From contig NZ_MVIJ01000014.1 of assembly GCF_002086735.1 (NCBI RefSeq), positions 1 through 64,000 of the forward strand: DNA of 64,000 nucleotides, written 5' to 3'. This document shows, piece after piece, positions 1 through 7,128 of the stretch. The stretch comes from Mycobacterium scrofulaceum (GTDB taxonomy: Bacteria > Actinomycetota > Actinomycetes > Mycobacteriales > Mycobacteriaceae). Every line of letters starts with the position of its first letter. Position 1 is the first letter of the stretch. Made by a program: the position numbers and the translations under genes. Under the pieces are notes generated by a model. It was not told where the DNA came from. It worked only from the letters and a program-made list of their open reading frames with translations, and ran no database searches.

Positions 1-1
1 C

Positions 2-88
2 AACGAGCCTACGAGCCAAACACCAGGTGATCAGGATCCAACCACCGCAACAAGCGGCAACCTCACCCTGACACTGAGTGCAGCCTAA
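2..88 (+). CDS. C-terminal end of an unidentified protein (partial)
   Basis: The window opens inside a possible reading frame that runs in the second frame to a TAA at 86-88. It gives 28 residues rich in Thr, Ser, Pro and Asp, ending NLTLTLSAA. Low-complexity Thr/Ser/Pro tails are common in exported mycobacterial proteins, but a second frame is also open here. Too little is visible to name a family. The sequence left of the window would settle whether the frame belongs to a real gene. Confidence 0.35.
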   Translation, partial: NEPTSQTPGDQDPTTATSGNLTLTLSAA

Positions 89-505
89 CGAGGAACGCGA
101 TGCATTACCGGCCAGTCAGCTCAAAGGTGCGGGTCTTGCTCGCGGAGCAGTGCGGTGGCGAGCACGGCGAGGACACCCGGTGTTGAAGCCGAGCCGTCGG
201 CCCGCTGAGACAGCAGGTCCGGCGGGGCGGCGAGTGGGCCCGCGCCGCCATGTCGCGATCAATACGACTTACGTTGTGGCACAACGAGATACTTCCGACA
301 TTGCCAAGCCCGTCACGCCGGTGTCGGCGTGCTGGTGGCCCTAGCACGACGCCGCAACTCGGCCGCCGGACCGGCCGCGCGCCCGGCGACCCGGTGCACC
401 GCAGGTAACCGGTTGGAGACCGGGAGGTCACGCCAGATCACACAATGCTTCCATTTCGGCGTGGCTCGGCAGGTAATCACCGGTCCGGGCGGCATCATTG
501 CGATC
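89..505. other. Intergenic region upstream of the esterase gene
   Basis: I see no convincing gene in this stretch. Frames on both strands are open for up to about 110 codons, but they are Arg/Pro/Ala-rich, start with no ribosome binding site and resemble no family, as expected of GC-rich non-coding DNA. The promoter of the following esterase gene should lie here, but I could not pick out clear -35 and -10 boxes. Confidence 0.5.
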
Positions 506-1372
506 ATGCCTGACCTGACACGCCGGGCGGTGCTGCGGATGGGAGCCAGCGCCGGCCTGGGAGCCGCTGGCGTGTTCGCCCTGAGTGGCCTGCTCGACCC
601 GGTCAGGCCGCGGGCCGCGACGTTGCCGCAGGCCCCGGCCCCGTTCGAGCCGTCCGCGGCGAGCAGCAACCTGCCGACCAAGCTCACCGGTTCGTTCGTC
701 TCCGCCGCCCGCGGGGGCGTGAAGACGAACTATGTGATCGCGTTGCCGCCCGGCCATACCGGGACGCTGCGCCCGGTGATCGCCCTGCACGGCAAGGACG
801 GCGACGCGAACATGATGCTCGACTGCGGTGTCGAGCACGGCCTGGCCCAGCTGGTCAAGGAGGGCCGGCCGCCGTTCGCGGTGGTGGGCGTCGACGGCGG
901 CAGCGACTCCTACTGGCACAAGCGGGCCGACGGCACCGACTCCGGCGCGATGGTGCTCGACGAGCTGTTACCGATGCTGTCCACGATGGGCTTCGACACC
1001 TCCCGGGTCGGCTTCATGGGTTGGTCGATGGGCGGATACGGGGCGCTGCACCTTGGCGCCAAGCTCGGCCCGGCGCGGACCGCGGGGATCTGCGCGATCA
1101 GCCCGGCGCTGTACACCTCGTTCGCCGACAGCGCCCCCAAGGCGTTCGACAGCAATGACGACTGGACGCAGAACAGCGTCCTGGGCGTGCCGGCGCTGTC
1201 GCAGATTCCGCTGCGCGTGGATTGCGGCACCTTCGACCGGTTCTATCCGGCCACCCGGCAATTCGTGAATCAGCTGAAAACGCCGCCGGCGGGTAGCTTC
1301 TCGCTTGGTGGCCACGACATCGTCTACTGGCGGGCGCAGTTGCCCGGCGAGCTCGCGTGGATGGCGTCCTAA
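506..1372 (+). CDS. Exported alpha/beta-hydrolase esterase (Rv0519c-like), Tat signal
   Basis: 288 residues with an alpha/beta-hydrolase fold related to esterase D and the antigen 85 group. The N-terminus reads MPDLTRRAVLRMG followed by a hydrophobic stretch, a twin-arginine (Tat) export signal ending near residue 38, so the enzyme probably acts outside the membrane. The nucleophile elbow GWSMG places the catalytic serine at residue 174. A later GGHDIVYW segment probably carries the catalytic His. The frame stays open upstream to 329, but the Tat signal begins at the ATG at 506, which I take as the start. The substrate is unknown. By synteny it corresponds to M. tuberculosis Rv0519c. Confidence 0.85.
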   Translation: MPDLTRRAVLRMGASAGLGAAGVFALSGLLDPVRPRAATLPQAPAPFEPSAASSNLPTKLTGSFVSAARGGVKTNYVIALPPGHTGTLRPVIALHGKDGDANMMLDCGVEHGLAQLVKEGRPPFAVVGVDGGSDSYWHKRADGTDSGAMVLDELLPMLSTMGFDTSRVGFMGWSMGGYGALHLGAKLGPARTAGICAISPALYTSFADSAPKAFDSNDDWTQNSVLGVPALSQIPLRVDCGTFDRFYPATRQFVNQLKTPPAGSFSLGGHDIVYWRAQLPGELAWMAS

Positions 1373-1381
1373 CGGAGACCG

Positions 1382-1528
1382 ATGACCGTCCGGGCGAACG
1401 ACCTTCCCCCCCGCCACCAGGAGCGGGCGGTGCGGCAAACCGGATTTCCCGACATCGAGGGGTTGCGCGCCGTCGCGGTGATCGCGGTCGTGTTGGCGGA
1501 CCGCGCGCAGGCGGGCGGTGAACCGTAA
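1382..1528 (+). pseudogene. N-terminal stub of an acyltransferase-3 membrane protein
   Basis: A 48-codon frame starts 9 bases after the esterase stop, behind a good ribosome binding site (GGAG), and ends at a TAA at 1526-1528. Its middle, FPDIEGLRAVAVIAVVLA, is the signature of the first helix of the acyltransferase-3 (OafA/YrhL) family, whose members run to about 400-700 residues and ten or more helices. Everything after the first helix is missing, so this looks like the remnant of a deleted gene. It may still be translated, but it cannot be an acyltransferase. Confidence 0.6.
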
Positions 1529-1586
1529 TGAACTTCTCCTGGCCGACGAACGTCATATCAGCGAAGGGTTTTGGGAGGTTACGGGG

Positions 1587-1703
1587 ATGACTCCGCTGCT
1601 GCTGGCCTGCATAGCGGCCGCCGCTCCGGTCGCCGGGTTCGGCTTGCTGAACTTGCAAGCCCGGCTCGAGCGCTGGGACTACGAGCGGCACGCCGAGGAC
1701 TGA
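1587..1703 (+). CDS. Small single-pass membrane protein, 38 residues
   Basis: A 38-codon gene starts at the ATG at 1587 behind GGGAGG (1573-1578). Residues 3-20 are hydrophobic (PLLLACIAAAAPVAGFGL) and the rest is a charged tail, LQARLERWDYERHAED. One transmembrane helix with a short polar C-terminus is therefore predicted. I recall very similar short proteins in other mycobacteria, which supports a real gene, but no function is known to me. The frame extends upstream to 1518, but the ribosome binding site favours 1587. Confidence 0.55.
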   Translation: MTPLLLACIAAAAPVAGFGLLNLQARLERWDYERHAED

Positions 1704-1791
1704 GCCGCGCCTCACCCCGGGTCGCGAATCGGCGCGACGGCAGCCCGATTCTGCGCGGTTTTGCTGATGTTTTGCCGTTCGCCTTGCCCGC

Positions 1792-2470
1792 ATGCTGGCT
1801 AACATGATCGACATTGATTCGTCGGCGGACACGCCGCTGCTGGACTGGACCGAGCAGAGCGTGAGCGAGCTGCCCACCGGGACCGCGGCGCTGACGGCGC
1901 GGGCGCGCGTCACCGTCGCCCAGGGTGAGCCGCAGCAAGCCGAACGCGACCTGCACGACGCCGTCGCGGTCGCCGAGCACACGGGCGGACACCAATATCT
2001 CCCCGACGCCCTCGACGGTCTTGCGGCCTTGGCCGGCCTTACCAATCCCGAGCATTCCGCACGGCTTTTCGGTGCGGCCGAAAGCATGCGGCACCGCCAT
2101 GGCTCGATGCGCTTCAAGGCTTTTCAAGGACGCTACGACGCGGCGCTGATGCAGGTGCGGAACGCGTTGGACGCCAAGGCCTTCGAAATGGCCTGGGCTG
2201 AGGGCAACGCGCCTGTCGACCGCCGAGGCCATCGCCTACGCGCGGCGGGGCCGCGGTGCGCGCGGACACCCGGCCAACGGTTGGGAGTCGCTGACGCCGA
2301 CCGAGCTCGACGTCGTGCGGCTCGTCGGGGAAGGGCTGCCCAACAAGGACATCGCCGCGCGGCTGTTCATCTCGCCCCGCACCGTCCAGTCTCATCTGAC
2401 GCACGTCTACACCAAGCTCGCCGTGTCGTCGCGGGTACAGCTGGCCCAGGAGGCCGCCCGCCACAGCTAG
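1792..2470 (+). pseudogene. Remnant of a large LuxR-family transcriptional regulator (frameshifted, N-terminus lost)
   Basis: The frame from 1792 encodes the end of a tetratricopeptide-like segment (GEPQQAERDLHDAVAVAEHT ... ARLFGAAESMRHRHGSMRFK ... AWAEGNA). The reading then shifts by one base near 2208-2210. The new frame gives a complete LuxR helix-turn-helix: SLTPTELDVVRLVGEGLPNK, then RLFISPRTVQSHLTHVYTKL, ending AARHS at the TAG at 2468-2470. This matches the C-terminus of the roughly 900-1100 residue mycobacterial family of Rv0386, Rv0890c and Rv2488c. The AAA/cyclase N-terminal part is absent and the surviving end is frameshifted, so the gene is dead unless the DNA-binding domain is made alone. 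Its stop overlaps the convergent SGNH gene by a few bases. Confidence 0.8.
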
Positions 2471-3201
2471 GTCGACAGCTGGGTCCGGATGAGCGGCGCG
2501 ATCCTGTCGGCCATGTACTGGTGCCCGGCGTCGTTGGGGTGCACGCCGTCCGCCCCGATCAGGTCGGGCCTGCCGACGAACCAGCGTTCGGCGATCGGGT
2601 CGACCCACGTCGCCCCCGCACCCGCGGCCGCCGCGGCGAGCTGGTCGCGAATGAACAGGATCGGCAGGGGCACGTCGGCCGTCGGCCACGGCGGCCCGAT
2701 CACCAGGAACCTGGCCGACGGCGCCAGGCGGCGGGCCAAATCGAATGTGCTGCGCGCCTTTTGACCGATCACACCCGGGTCGATCGGCTCGTCGTTGCGG
2801 GAGCCGAAGAACACCACCAGCACGTCGTCGCCCTGGACGGCCCGGGCCGTCAGGTCCTCGAAGACGCTGCCGTGGTCGCCCGGCATGCCATAGCCCGCCC
2901 TGCCCTCGGCCGCGACGTCGGCCGAGATCCGTTCGCCCCGCGCGGCGAGCAGGTCCCACGCGCGGGCGGGCCACGACCTTGGCCCCAGGCCGCCCTCTCC
3001 GGTGCCGGTGGTGTAGGAGTCGCCGACGACGGCGATGTGGTTCAGCCGGAAATCCAGGGTCAAGGTGTCGTACGTGCGCACCTGCGCCGGGTAGGCGATG
3101 CCGATGCCCACCAGAAAAGTCAGGCCGACGACAAAGGTGGCCAGACGACTCACTACGACCTCCCCCGTCACCGGCATCGTCACGTGCCACCGCGTTTTCA
3201 T
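2467..3201 (-). CDS. Exported SGNH/GDSL hydrolase (Rv0518-like)
   Basis: A 244-residue SGNH-family esterase/lipase-type hydrolase. The block I motif VVGDSYTTG puts the catalytic Ser at residue 62, and the C-terminal GADGVHPNDAGH supplies Asp218 and His221. A hydrophobic segment at about residues 20-37 after a short basic N-terminus looks like a signal peptide or anchor, so the enzyme is likely extracytoplasmic. ATG 3201 is taken as the start; the Met at codon 9 and the GTG codons just after it are alternatives. The gene lies downstream of the acyltransferase gene on the same strand, as Rv0518 follows Rv0517, suggesting a role in surface glycolipid acylation or deacylation. The substrate is unknown. 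Confidence 0.8.
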   Translation of the reverse strand: MKTRWHVTMPVTGEVVVSRLATFVVGLTFLVGIGIAYPAQVRTYDTLTLDFRLNHIAVVGDSYTTGTGEGGLGPRSWPARAWDLLAARGERISADVAAEGRAGYGMPGDHGSVFEDLTARAVQGDDVLVVFFGSRNDEPIDPGVIGQKARSTFDLARRLAPSARFLVIGPPWPTADVPLPILFIRDQLAAAAAGAGATWVDPIAERWFVGRPDLIGADGVHPNDAGHQYMADRIAPLIRTQLST

Positions 3202-3243
3202 CGATTATCCGTCGGCCGTTCGCGGCCGGGCCTCAGCGCACGG

Positions 3244-4560
3244 TCATACCGCTCGGGCCGAAACCGCTTCCAGCGAGCGGTCGATCGGATGGACCTTGCC
3301 GCCGGGCGAATCGTCGGGCTCGCCTCGCGCGGAGACGGCTTTGACGTCGACCATCCTGCGCATCCAGCGGCGGGCGGGCTCTTCGACGAAGTGATACATC
3401 ACGATCGAGATCAGGACGGCGATCGCGAGCAGGCCGATGACGTTCCATTTCCACGGATCGTCCTGCGGCCGCAGCTCGAACTGCTCGACCGACCAGCCCC
3501 ACGCGGTGTGCACCAACTCGTGCACCATGTACAGGCAGAACGAGATCTGCCCGCCGTACACCATCACCCGGGTCGACAGCACCCGCGGCAGGCTGCCGAC
3601 GCCGATCGCCAGCGTGATCACCAGCGGAATGAACAGGATGTCGACCACCCCGCCGCTGTCGTTCTCGACGACGCCGGAGATGGGGTGCGCGTCGAACCAG
3701 TACAGGACGCCGACCATGGCAGCCAGGAGAAGCAGGGACACGTAGCCCGCGACGCGGCGCCCGCGATCGGTCAGCCGCAGCCTGCGCACCGCCGCGCAGG
3801 CCAGCGCGCCTGCGGTGAACTGCGTGACGATCCGCGGCAGCCAGCTCCACGGCGTGTAGAAGTGGCCACTGGCCAGCAGCATGACCACGGGCGGCAACGC
3901 CGCCGCGAACGCCAGCACCATCAGGCTGCGCGCCCGCGTCGCCTGCTTCATCCGCAGGATCACCAGCACCAGGAGGCCGAAGAGCAGGTAGGCCAGCCAT
4001 TCGGCACTGATCGACCAGGCCGGCCCGTCCCAACTCGAGTCGTCGAAGAACGGGACGAACCACAGCTGCACCAGCAGGACCTGTCGCACGTAGCTCATCG
4101 CGGTGAGCTGAGCGGCGTCGGGCGACGGCACGTGGCCGACGTGCAGGGTAAAGATCACCCAGAGGGCGGCGAGGTGCAGGGTGACCAGGTACACCGGCCA
4201 CACCCGGGCCAGCCGCAGCCAGAGGAAGTGCAGGGTGGCGCGCGTCGACCAGGACCGGCCCATCCGGTCGAGGTAGTTCCAGGTCAGGACGAATCCGCTG
4301 AGGATGAAGAACAGGTCGACGCCCTGGGCGCCGCAGTTGAGCACGGGCGCGAGGGCGTCGCGGAAGTCGGCCCCCACGTCACCCAGCATCGGCCGGAAGT
4401 GAAACAGCACCACCCACAGCGCGGCGACGATGCGGAGTCCCGTCAGGGCCTTGATCTCGCCCCTGATCTCTCCCTTGATGTCTCCGACGCGCACAGCGCT
4501 TTCTTCCCGCCTGGATTCTGCCGTTCCGTTGCCTTCTCGCTCGGCTGACCGGGCGACCAC
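3244..4560 (-). CDS. Membrane acyltransferase, acyltransferase-3 family (Rv0517-like)
   Basis: A 438-residue integral membrane protein with about ten hydrophobic helices. The signature LTGLRIVAALWVVLFHF at residues 39-55 carries the conserved His (residue 54) of the acyltransferase-3 family, which moves acyl groups across the membrane onto sugars or lipids. Residues 1-36 form a charged cytoplasmic lead. SVEQFELRPQDDPWKWN lies between late helices. The SGNH hydrolase gene follows 42 bases downstream, probably in one transcript. The acceptor cannot be read from the sequence; methyltransferred or acylated surface glycolipids are plausible. The family and length match M. tuberculosis Rv0517. Confidence 0.85.
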   Translation of the reverse strand: MVARSAEREGNGTAESRREESAVRVGDIKGEIRGEIKALTGLRIVAALWVVLFHFRPMLGDVGADFRDALAPVLNCGAQGVDLFFILSGFVLTWNYLDRMGRSWSTRATLHFLWLRLARVWPVYLVTLHLAALWVIFTLHVGHVPSPDAAQLTAMSYVRQVLLVQLWFVPFFDDSSWDGPAWSISAEWLAYLLFGLLVLVILRMKQATRARSLMVLAFAAALPPVVMLLASGHFYTPWSWLPRIVTQFTAGALACAAVRRLRLTDRGRRVAGYVSLLLLAAMVGVLYWFDAHPISGVVENDSGGVVDILFIPLVITLAIGVGSLPRVLSTRVMVYGGQISFCLYMVHELVHTAWGWSVEQFELRPQDDPWKWNVIGLLAIAVLISIVMYHFVEEPARRWMRRMVDVKAVSARGEPDDSPGGKVHPIDRSLEAVSARAV

Positions 4561-4816
4561 GCGAGGTCACTGGCCCCCGCCTCGCAACCGGCAGCCCTGG
4601 CAGCCTAACAGCGCAATCGCCCACTCGCGCGGACGGTTGTGGTGTGGCATGCGGTCTTTCGCCGAAAAGCGGCGCCGGTTGGGCTTTGCTCGGATCGCGG
4701 AAAATTGCGCCCGAAAATCGCTTCTTAGCGAAACGTTAGCTGCGGCTTTCACCCTCCTTAACCTTGCGGTTTAGCGTCAACGGCATAGCGAGCGGCACGG
4801 AGAGTGAGGGGTGCCC

Positions 4817-5242
4817 ATGACGATCGCCGAGGTTTTGACGCGAGAGCAAAACGGCGTCTTCCGCTGCGGCGGCGCATGGGTGCGGGCCCACCGTCGACAG
4901 TTGGCGACGGTGGTCACGATCCGGGGCGAGATCGACGCCGTGAATGCCGACCAAGTGGCCGACCACATTCGACGTTTCATCCTCGGCGAGGACCGCGTGG
5001 TGCTCGACATGGGCGACGTCAGCCAGTTTGCTGCGGCGGGCATTTCGCTGTTGCAGGCCTTCGATGCGGAATGCCGCGCCGAAGGGGTGCAGTGGACCTT
5101 GGTTGCGGGCCCGGCGGTGACCGAGACGCTGGGTGACAGCGGCTTTTCCGACAATCACTCGGTGCCCGAGGCGCTGCACGACCTGGCCGACGCCATCGAC
5201 AGGCGCCGTCGGCTGGCGTTGCCGCTGGTCAGGACGTCTTAG
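4817..5242 (+). CDS. STAS-domain anti-anti-sigma factor-like protein (Rv0516c/OprA-like)
   Basis: A 141-residue single STAS domain: a beta core LATVVTIRGEIDAVNADQV, then RVVLDMGDVSQFAAAGISLL and a C-terminal helix LHDLADAIDRRRR. STAS proteins of this type bind anti-sigma factors. The usual phosphorylatable Ser in the DxSG loop is replaced by Ala (FAAAGIS), so classic control by serine phosphorylation is unlikely. In M. tuberculosis the syntenic Rv0516c (OprA) is reported to be phosphorylated by PknD at Thr2, and residue 2 here is also Thr. A GTG at 4811 is in frame, but GAGGGG lies at the right distance for the ATG at 4817. Confidence 0.75.
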   Translation: MTIAEVLTREQNGVFRCGGAWVRAHRRQLATVVTIRGEIDAVNADQVADHIRRFILGEDRVVLDMGDVSQFAAAGISLLQAFDAECRAEGVQWTLVAGPAVTETLGDSGFSDNHSVPEALHDLADAIDRRRRLALPLVRTS

Positions 5243-5492
5243 AGCGCCGCTCTCGACGGTGCCGGGCGGTTCCCACCACCGCGAGGACTCCGGCGCCGGT
5301 CAGCAGCAGCAAGGTCAGCAACAGCAGCTGCGGGTCGTAGACCATCGACGACGTGAACGGCTGCCCGTCCGCGATGGGCGCCACCGCCACGGTGTGATGC
5401 GAGCGCGACCAGCTCACCGCCGCGCCGGCCAGCGCCGCGCAGGCCAGCAGGAGTTCGATCAGGGCCCTGGTGCTGCCGTTGCCGGCGCTCAC
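5229..5492 (-). CDS. Small membrane protein with two helices (Rv0514-like)
   Basis: 87 residues with two hydrophobic segments, about 12-28 and 55-73 (LLLLTLLLLTGAGVLAVVGT), and a basic C-terminus HRRERRSKTS. Its ATG overlaps the stop of the upstream gene in an ATGA at 5489-5492, so translation is probably coupled. The 3' end overlaps the convergent STAS gene by 14 bases. The position and form match M. tuberculosis Rv0514. No function is known to me. Confidence 0.7.
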   Translation of the reverse strand: MSAGNGSTRALIELLLACAALAGAAVSWSRSHHTVAVAPIADGQPFTSSMVYDPQLLLLTLLLLTGAGVLAVVGTARHRRERRSKTS

Positions 5493-6043
5493 AGCGCCGA
5501 TCCTGCGTCGTCGTCCCGGTCGGCGTCCGATCCGGCGGGTTCGACCCGCTCCTGGACGAGCGGGATCAGCGCCGCGCGGAGCTCACGGTGCCGGCGGGCC
5601 CAGGCCTGCGCGGTACGACTCCCGGTGAGCTTGAGGCCGATGCCGATCCGGCCGCGGGGCACCCCGATTAACTCGCCGAGGGCCCGGGCCGATTGCCACT
5701 GGGCCAGCTCCTTGCCGGAGGCTTCGTGGTGTTCGGGCTCGGGATACACCTTGAGGATCTCGCGCACCAGAATGGTCTCGGTGCCTTGGCGCAGCGCGTC
5801 CTCGGTCAGCTCGACCGAGACGTGGATTCGGGCCGCCTTGACCTGCAGCGCGACGAATCCCGACACCAAGACCAAAAAGATCACCGGGATCAGGTACGAC
5901 ACCGGGGCCCCGCTCCAGATCTCGATGAGGATCATCGAACCGGCGGCCACCGGGCCCCAGGCCACCCACCACCAGCTGGCGCCCGGTTCGTAGAACAACG
6001 GCTTCGGCTCGGCGCTCCTGGCTGTGATCATCGCTAGCCCCAT
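5489..6043 (-). CDS. Conserved membrane protein (Rv0513-like)
   Basis: 184 residues. Two hydrophobic segments lie near residues 27-42 and 50-68 (SYLIPVIFLVLVSGFVALQV), followed by a soluble domain of about 110 residues with PRGRIGIGLKLTGSRTAQAW, and an acidic tail. The predicted layout is a two-helix anchor with a cytoplasmic domain; a distant relation to DUF3093 is possible but not certain. The ATG lies one base after the hemB stop, so it is read with hemB as the fifth gene of the haem operon. A second ATG five codons in is an alternative start. Confidence 0.75.
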   Translation of the reverse strand: MGLAMITARSAEPKPLFYEPGASWWWVAWGPVAAGSMILIEIWSGAPVSYLIPVIFLVLVSGFVALQVKAARIHVSVELTEDALRQGTETILVREILKVYPEPEHHEASGKELAQWQSARALGELIGVPRGRIGIGLKLTGSRTAQAWARRHRELRAALIPLVQERVEPAGSDADRDDDAGSAL

Positions 6044-6044
6044 C

Positions 6045-7034
6045 TCACGAAAGCCAACCGGCCGCGTCCGCGGCCCAATAGGTCAGCACGATATCGGCTC
6101 CCGCGCGGCGGATGCTGGTCAACGACTCCAGCGCGGCCGCGCGCTCGTCGATCCAATTGTTCGCCGCCGCAGCGCAAATCATGGCGTACTCCCCGGAAAC
6201 CTGGTAGGCGGCCACCGGCACCGGCGAAACATCCGCCGCGGCGGCCACCACGTCGAGGTAACCCATCGCGGGTTTGACCATGATGATGTCCGCGCCTTCG
6301 TCGAGGTCCAACCGGATCTCGCGCAGCGCCTCGCGGTAGTTGCCCGACTCCTGCTGATAGGTGCGCCGGTCGCCGGACAGGCTGGAGCTGACCGCCTCCC
6401 GGAACGGGCCGTAGAACGCCGAGGCGAACTTCGCCGCGTAGGCCAGGATCACCACGTCGGTGTAGCCCGCGGCGTCCAGGCCGTCGCGGATCGCGGCCAC
6501 CTGGCCGTCCATCATCCCGCTCGGACCGACCACGTGGGCGCCCGACTCCGCTTGTGCCACAGCCAGTTTCACGTAGCGTTGCAGCGTGGCGTCGTTGTCC
6601 ACCCGGCCCCTGGCGTCCAGGACGCCGCAGTGTCCGTGATCGGTGAATTCGTCCAGGCAGGTGTCGGCCATCAACACCGTCGCATCGCCGAGATCCTTGG
6701 CCAGGTCACGCAGGGCCAGATTGAGGATGCCGTCGGGATCGGTGCCGGCCGACCCGGTCGGGTCCTTCTGCTCGTCGCGAGGCACCCCGAACAGCATCAG
6801 CCCACCGACCCCCGCGGTGACGGCGTCGGCGGCGGCGCTGCGCAGCGAATCGCGGGTGTGCTGCACGACGCCGGGCATCGAGGCGATCGGCCGCGGCTCA
6901 TCGACGCCGTCGGCGACGAACATCGGCAGCACCAAATGCCTTGGCTCCAAAGACGTTTGCGCCACCAGACGACGAAGCGCGGGGGTGGAGCGGAGCCGGC
7001 GCGGACGCTGCCGGGGGTAGCCGCCGACGCTCAT
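6045..7034 (-). CDS. hemB: Delta-aminolevulinic acid dehydratase (porphobilinogen synthase)
   Basis: A 329-residue cytosolic enzyme that joins two 5-aminolevulinate molecules into porphobilinogen in tetrapyrrole synthesis. Both active-site lysines are present: Lys202 in ILAYAAKFASAF and Lys254 in MVKPAMGY. The metal loop DTCLDEFTDHGHCG (residues 124-137) keeps Cys126 and Cys136 but has Asp128 where zinc-type enzymes have the middle Cys, giving a mixed metal site that I also recall in M. tuberculosis. The length is standard. It is the last biosynthetic gene of the minus-strand hemA-hemC-hemD-hemB series, separated from hemD by 94 bases, and Rv0513 follows one base later. Confidence 0.97.
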   Translation of the reverse strand: MSVGGYPRQRPRRLRSTPALRRLVAQTSLEPRHLVLPMFVADGVDEPRPIASMPGVVQHTRDSLRSAAADAVTAGVGGLMLFGVPRDEQKDPTGSAGTDPDGILNLALRDLAKDLGDATVLMADTCLDEFTDHGHCGVLDARGRVDNDATLQRYVKLAVAQAESGAHVVGPSGMMDGQVAAIRDGLDAAGYTDVVILAYAAKFASAFYGPFREAVSSSLSGDRRTYQQESGNYREALREIRLDLDEGADIIMVKPAMGYLDVVAAAADVSPVPVAAYQVSGEYAMICAAAANNWIDERAAALESLTSIRRAGADIVLTYWAADAAGWLS

Positions 7035-7128
7035 CGCGTCGCGCCGCAGCGCGCGTGCGCGGATTGCCGGCCCCGGCGGCGTGTCGGCGTACGAACACGC
7101 ACGCTCGCCAGTTCGGCGGCCACAGCCA

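Noticed and set aside
1792..4548. A single open frame of 918 codons on the plus strand
   Set aside because: Only the first 140 codons match a protein family; the rest runs antisense through the SGNH and acyltransferase genes and is Arg/Gly/Pro-rich shadow coding.
4561..4816. SigF promoter in front of the STAS gene
   Set aside because: A GGTTT word is present near 4767, but no GGGTA-like -10 box follows at the right distance.
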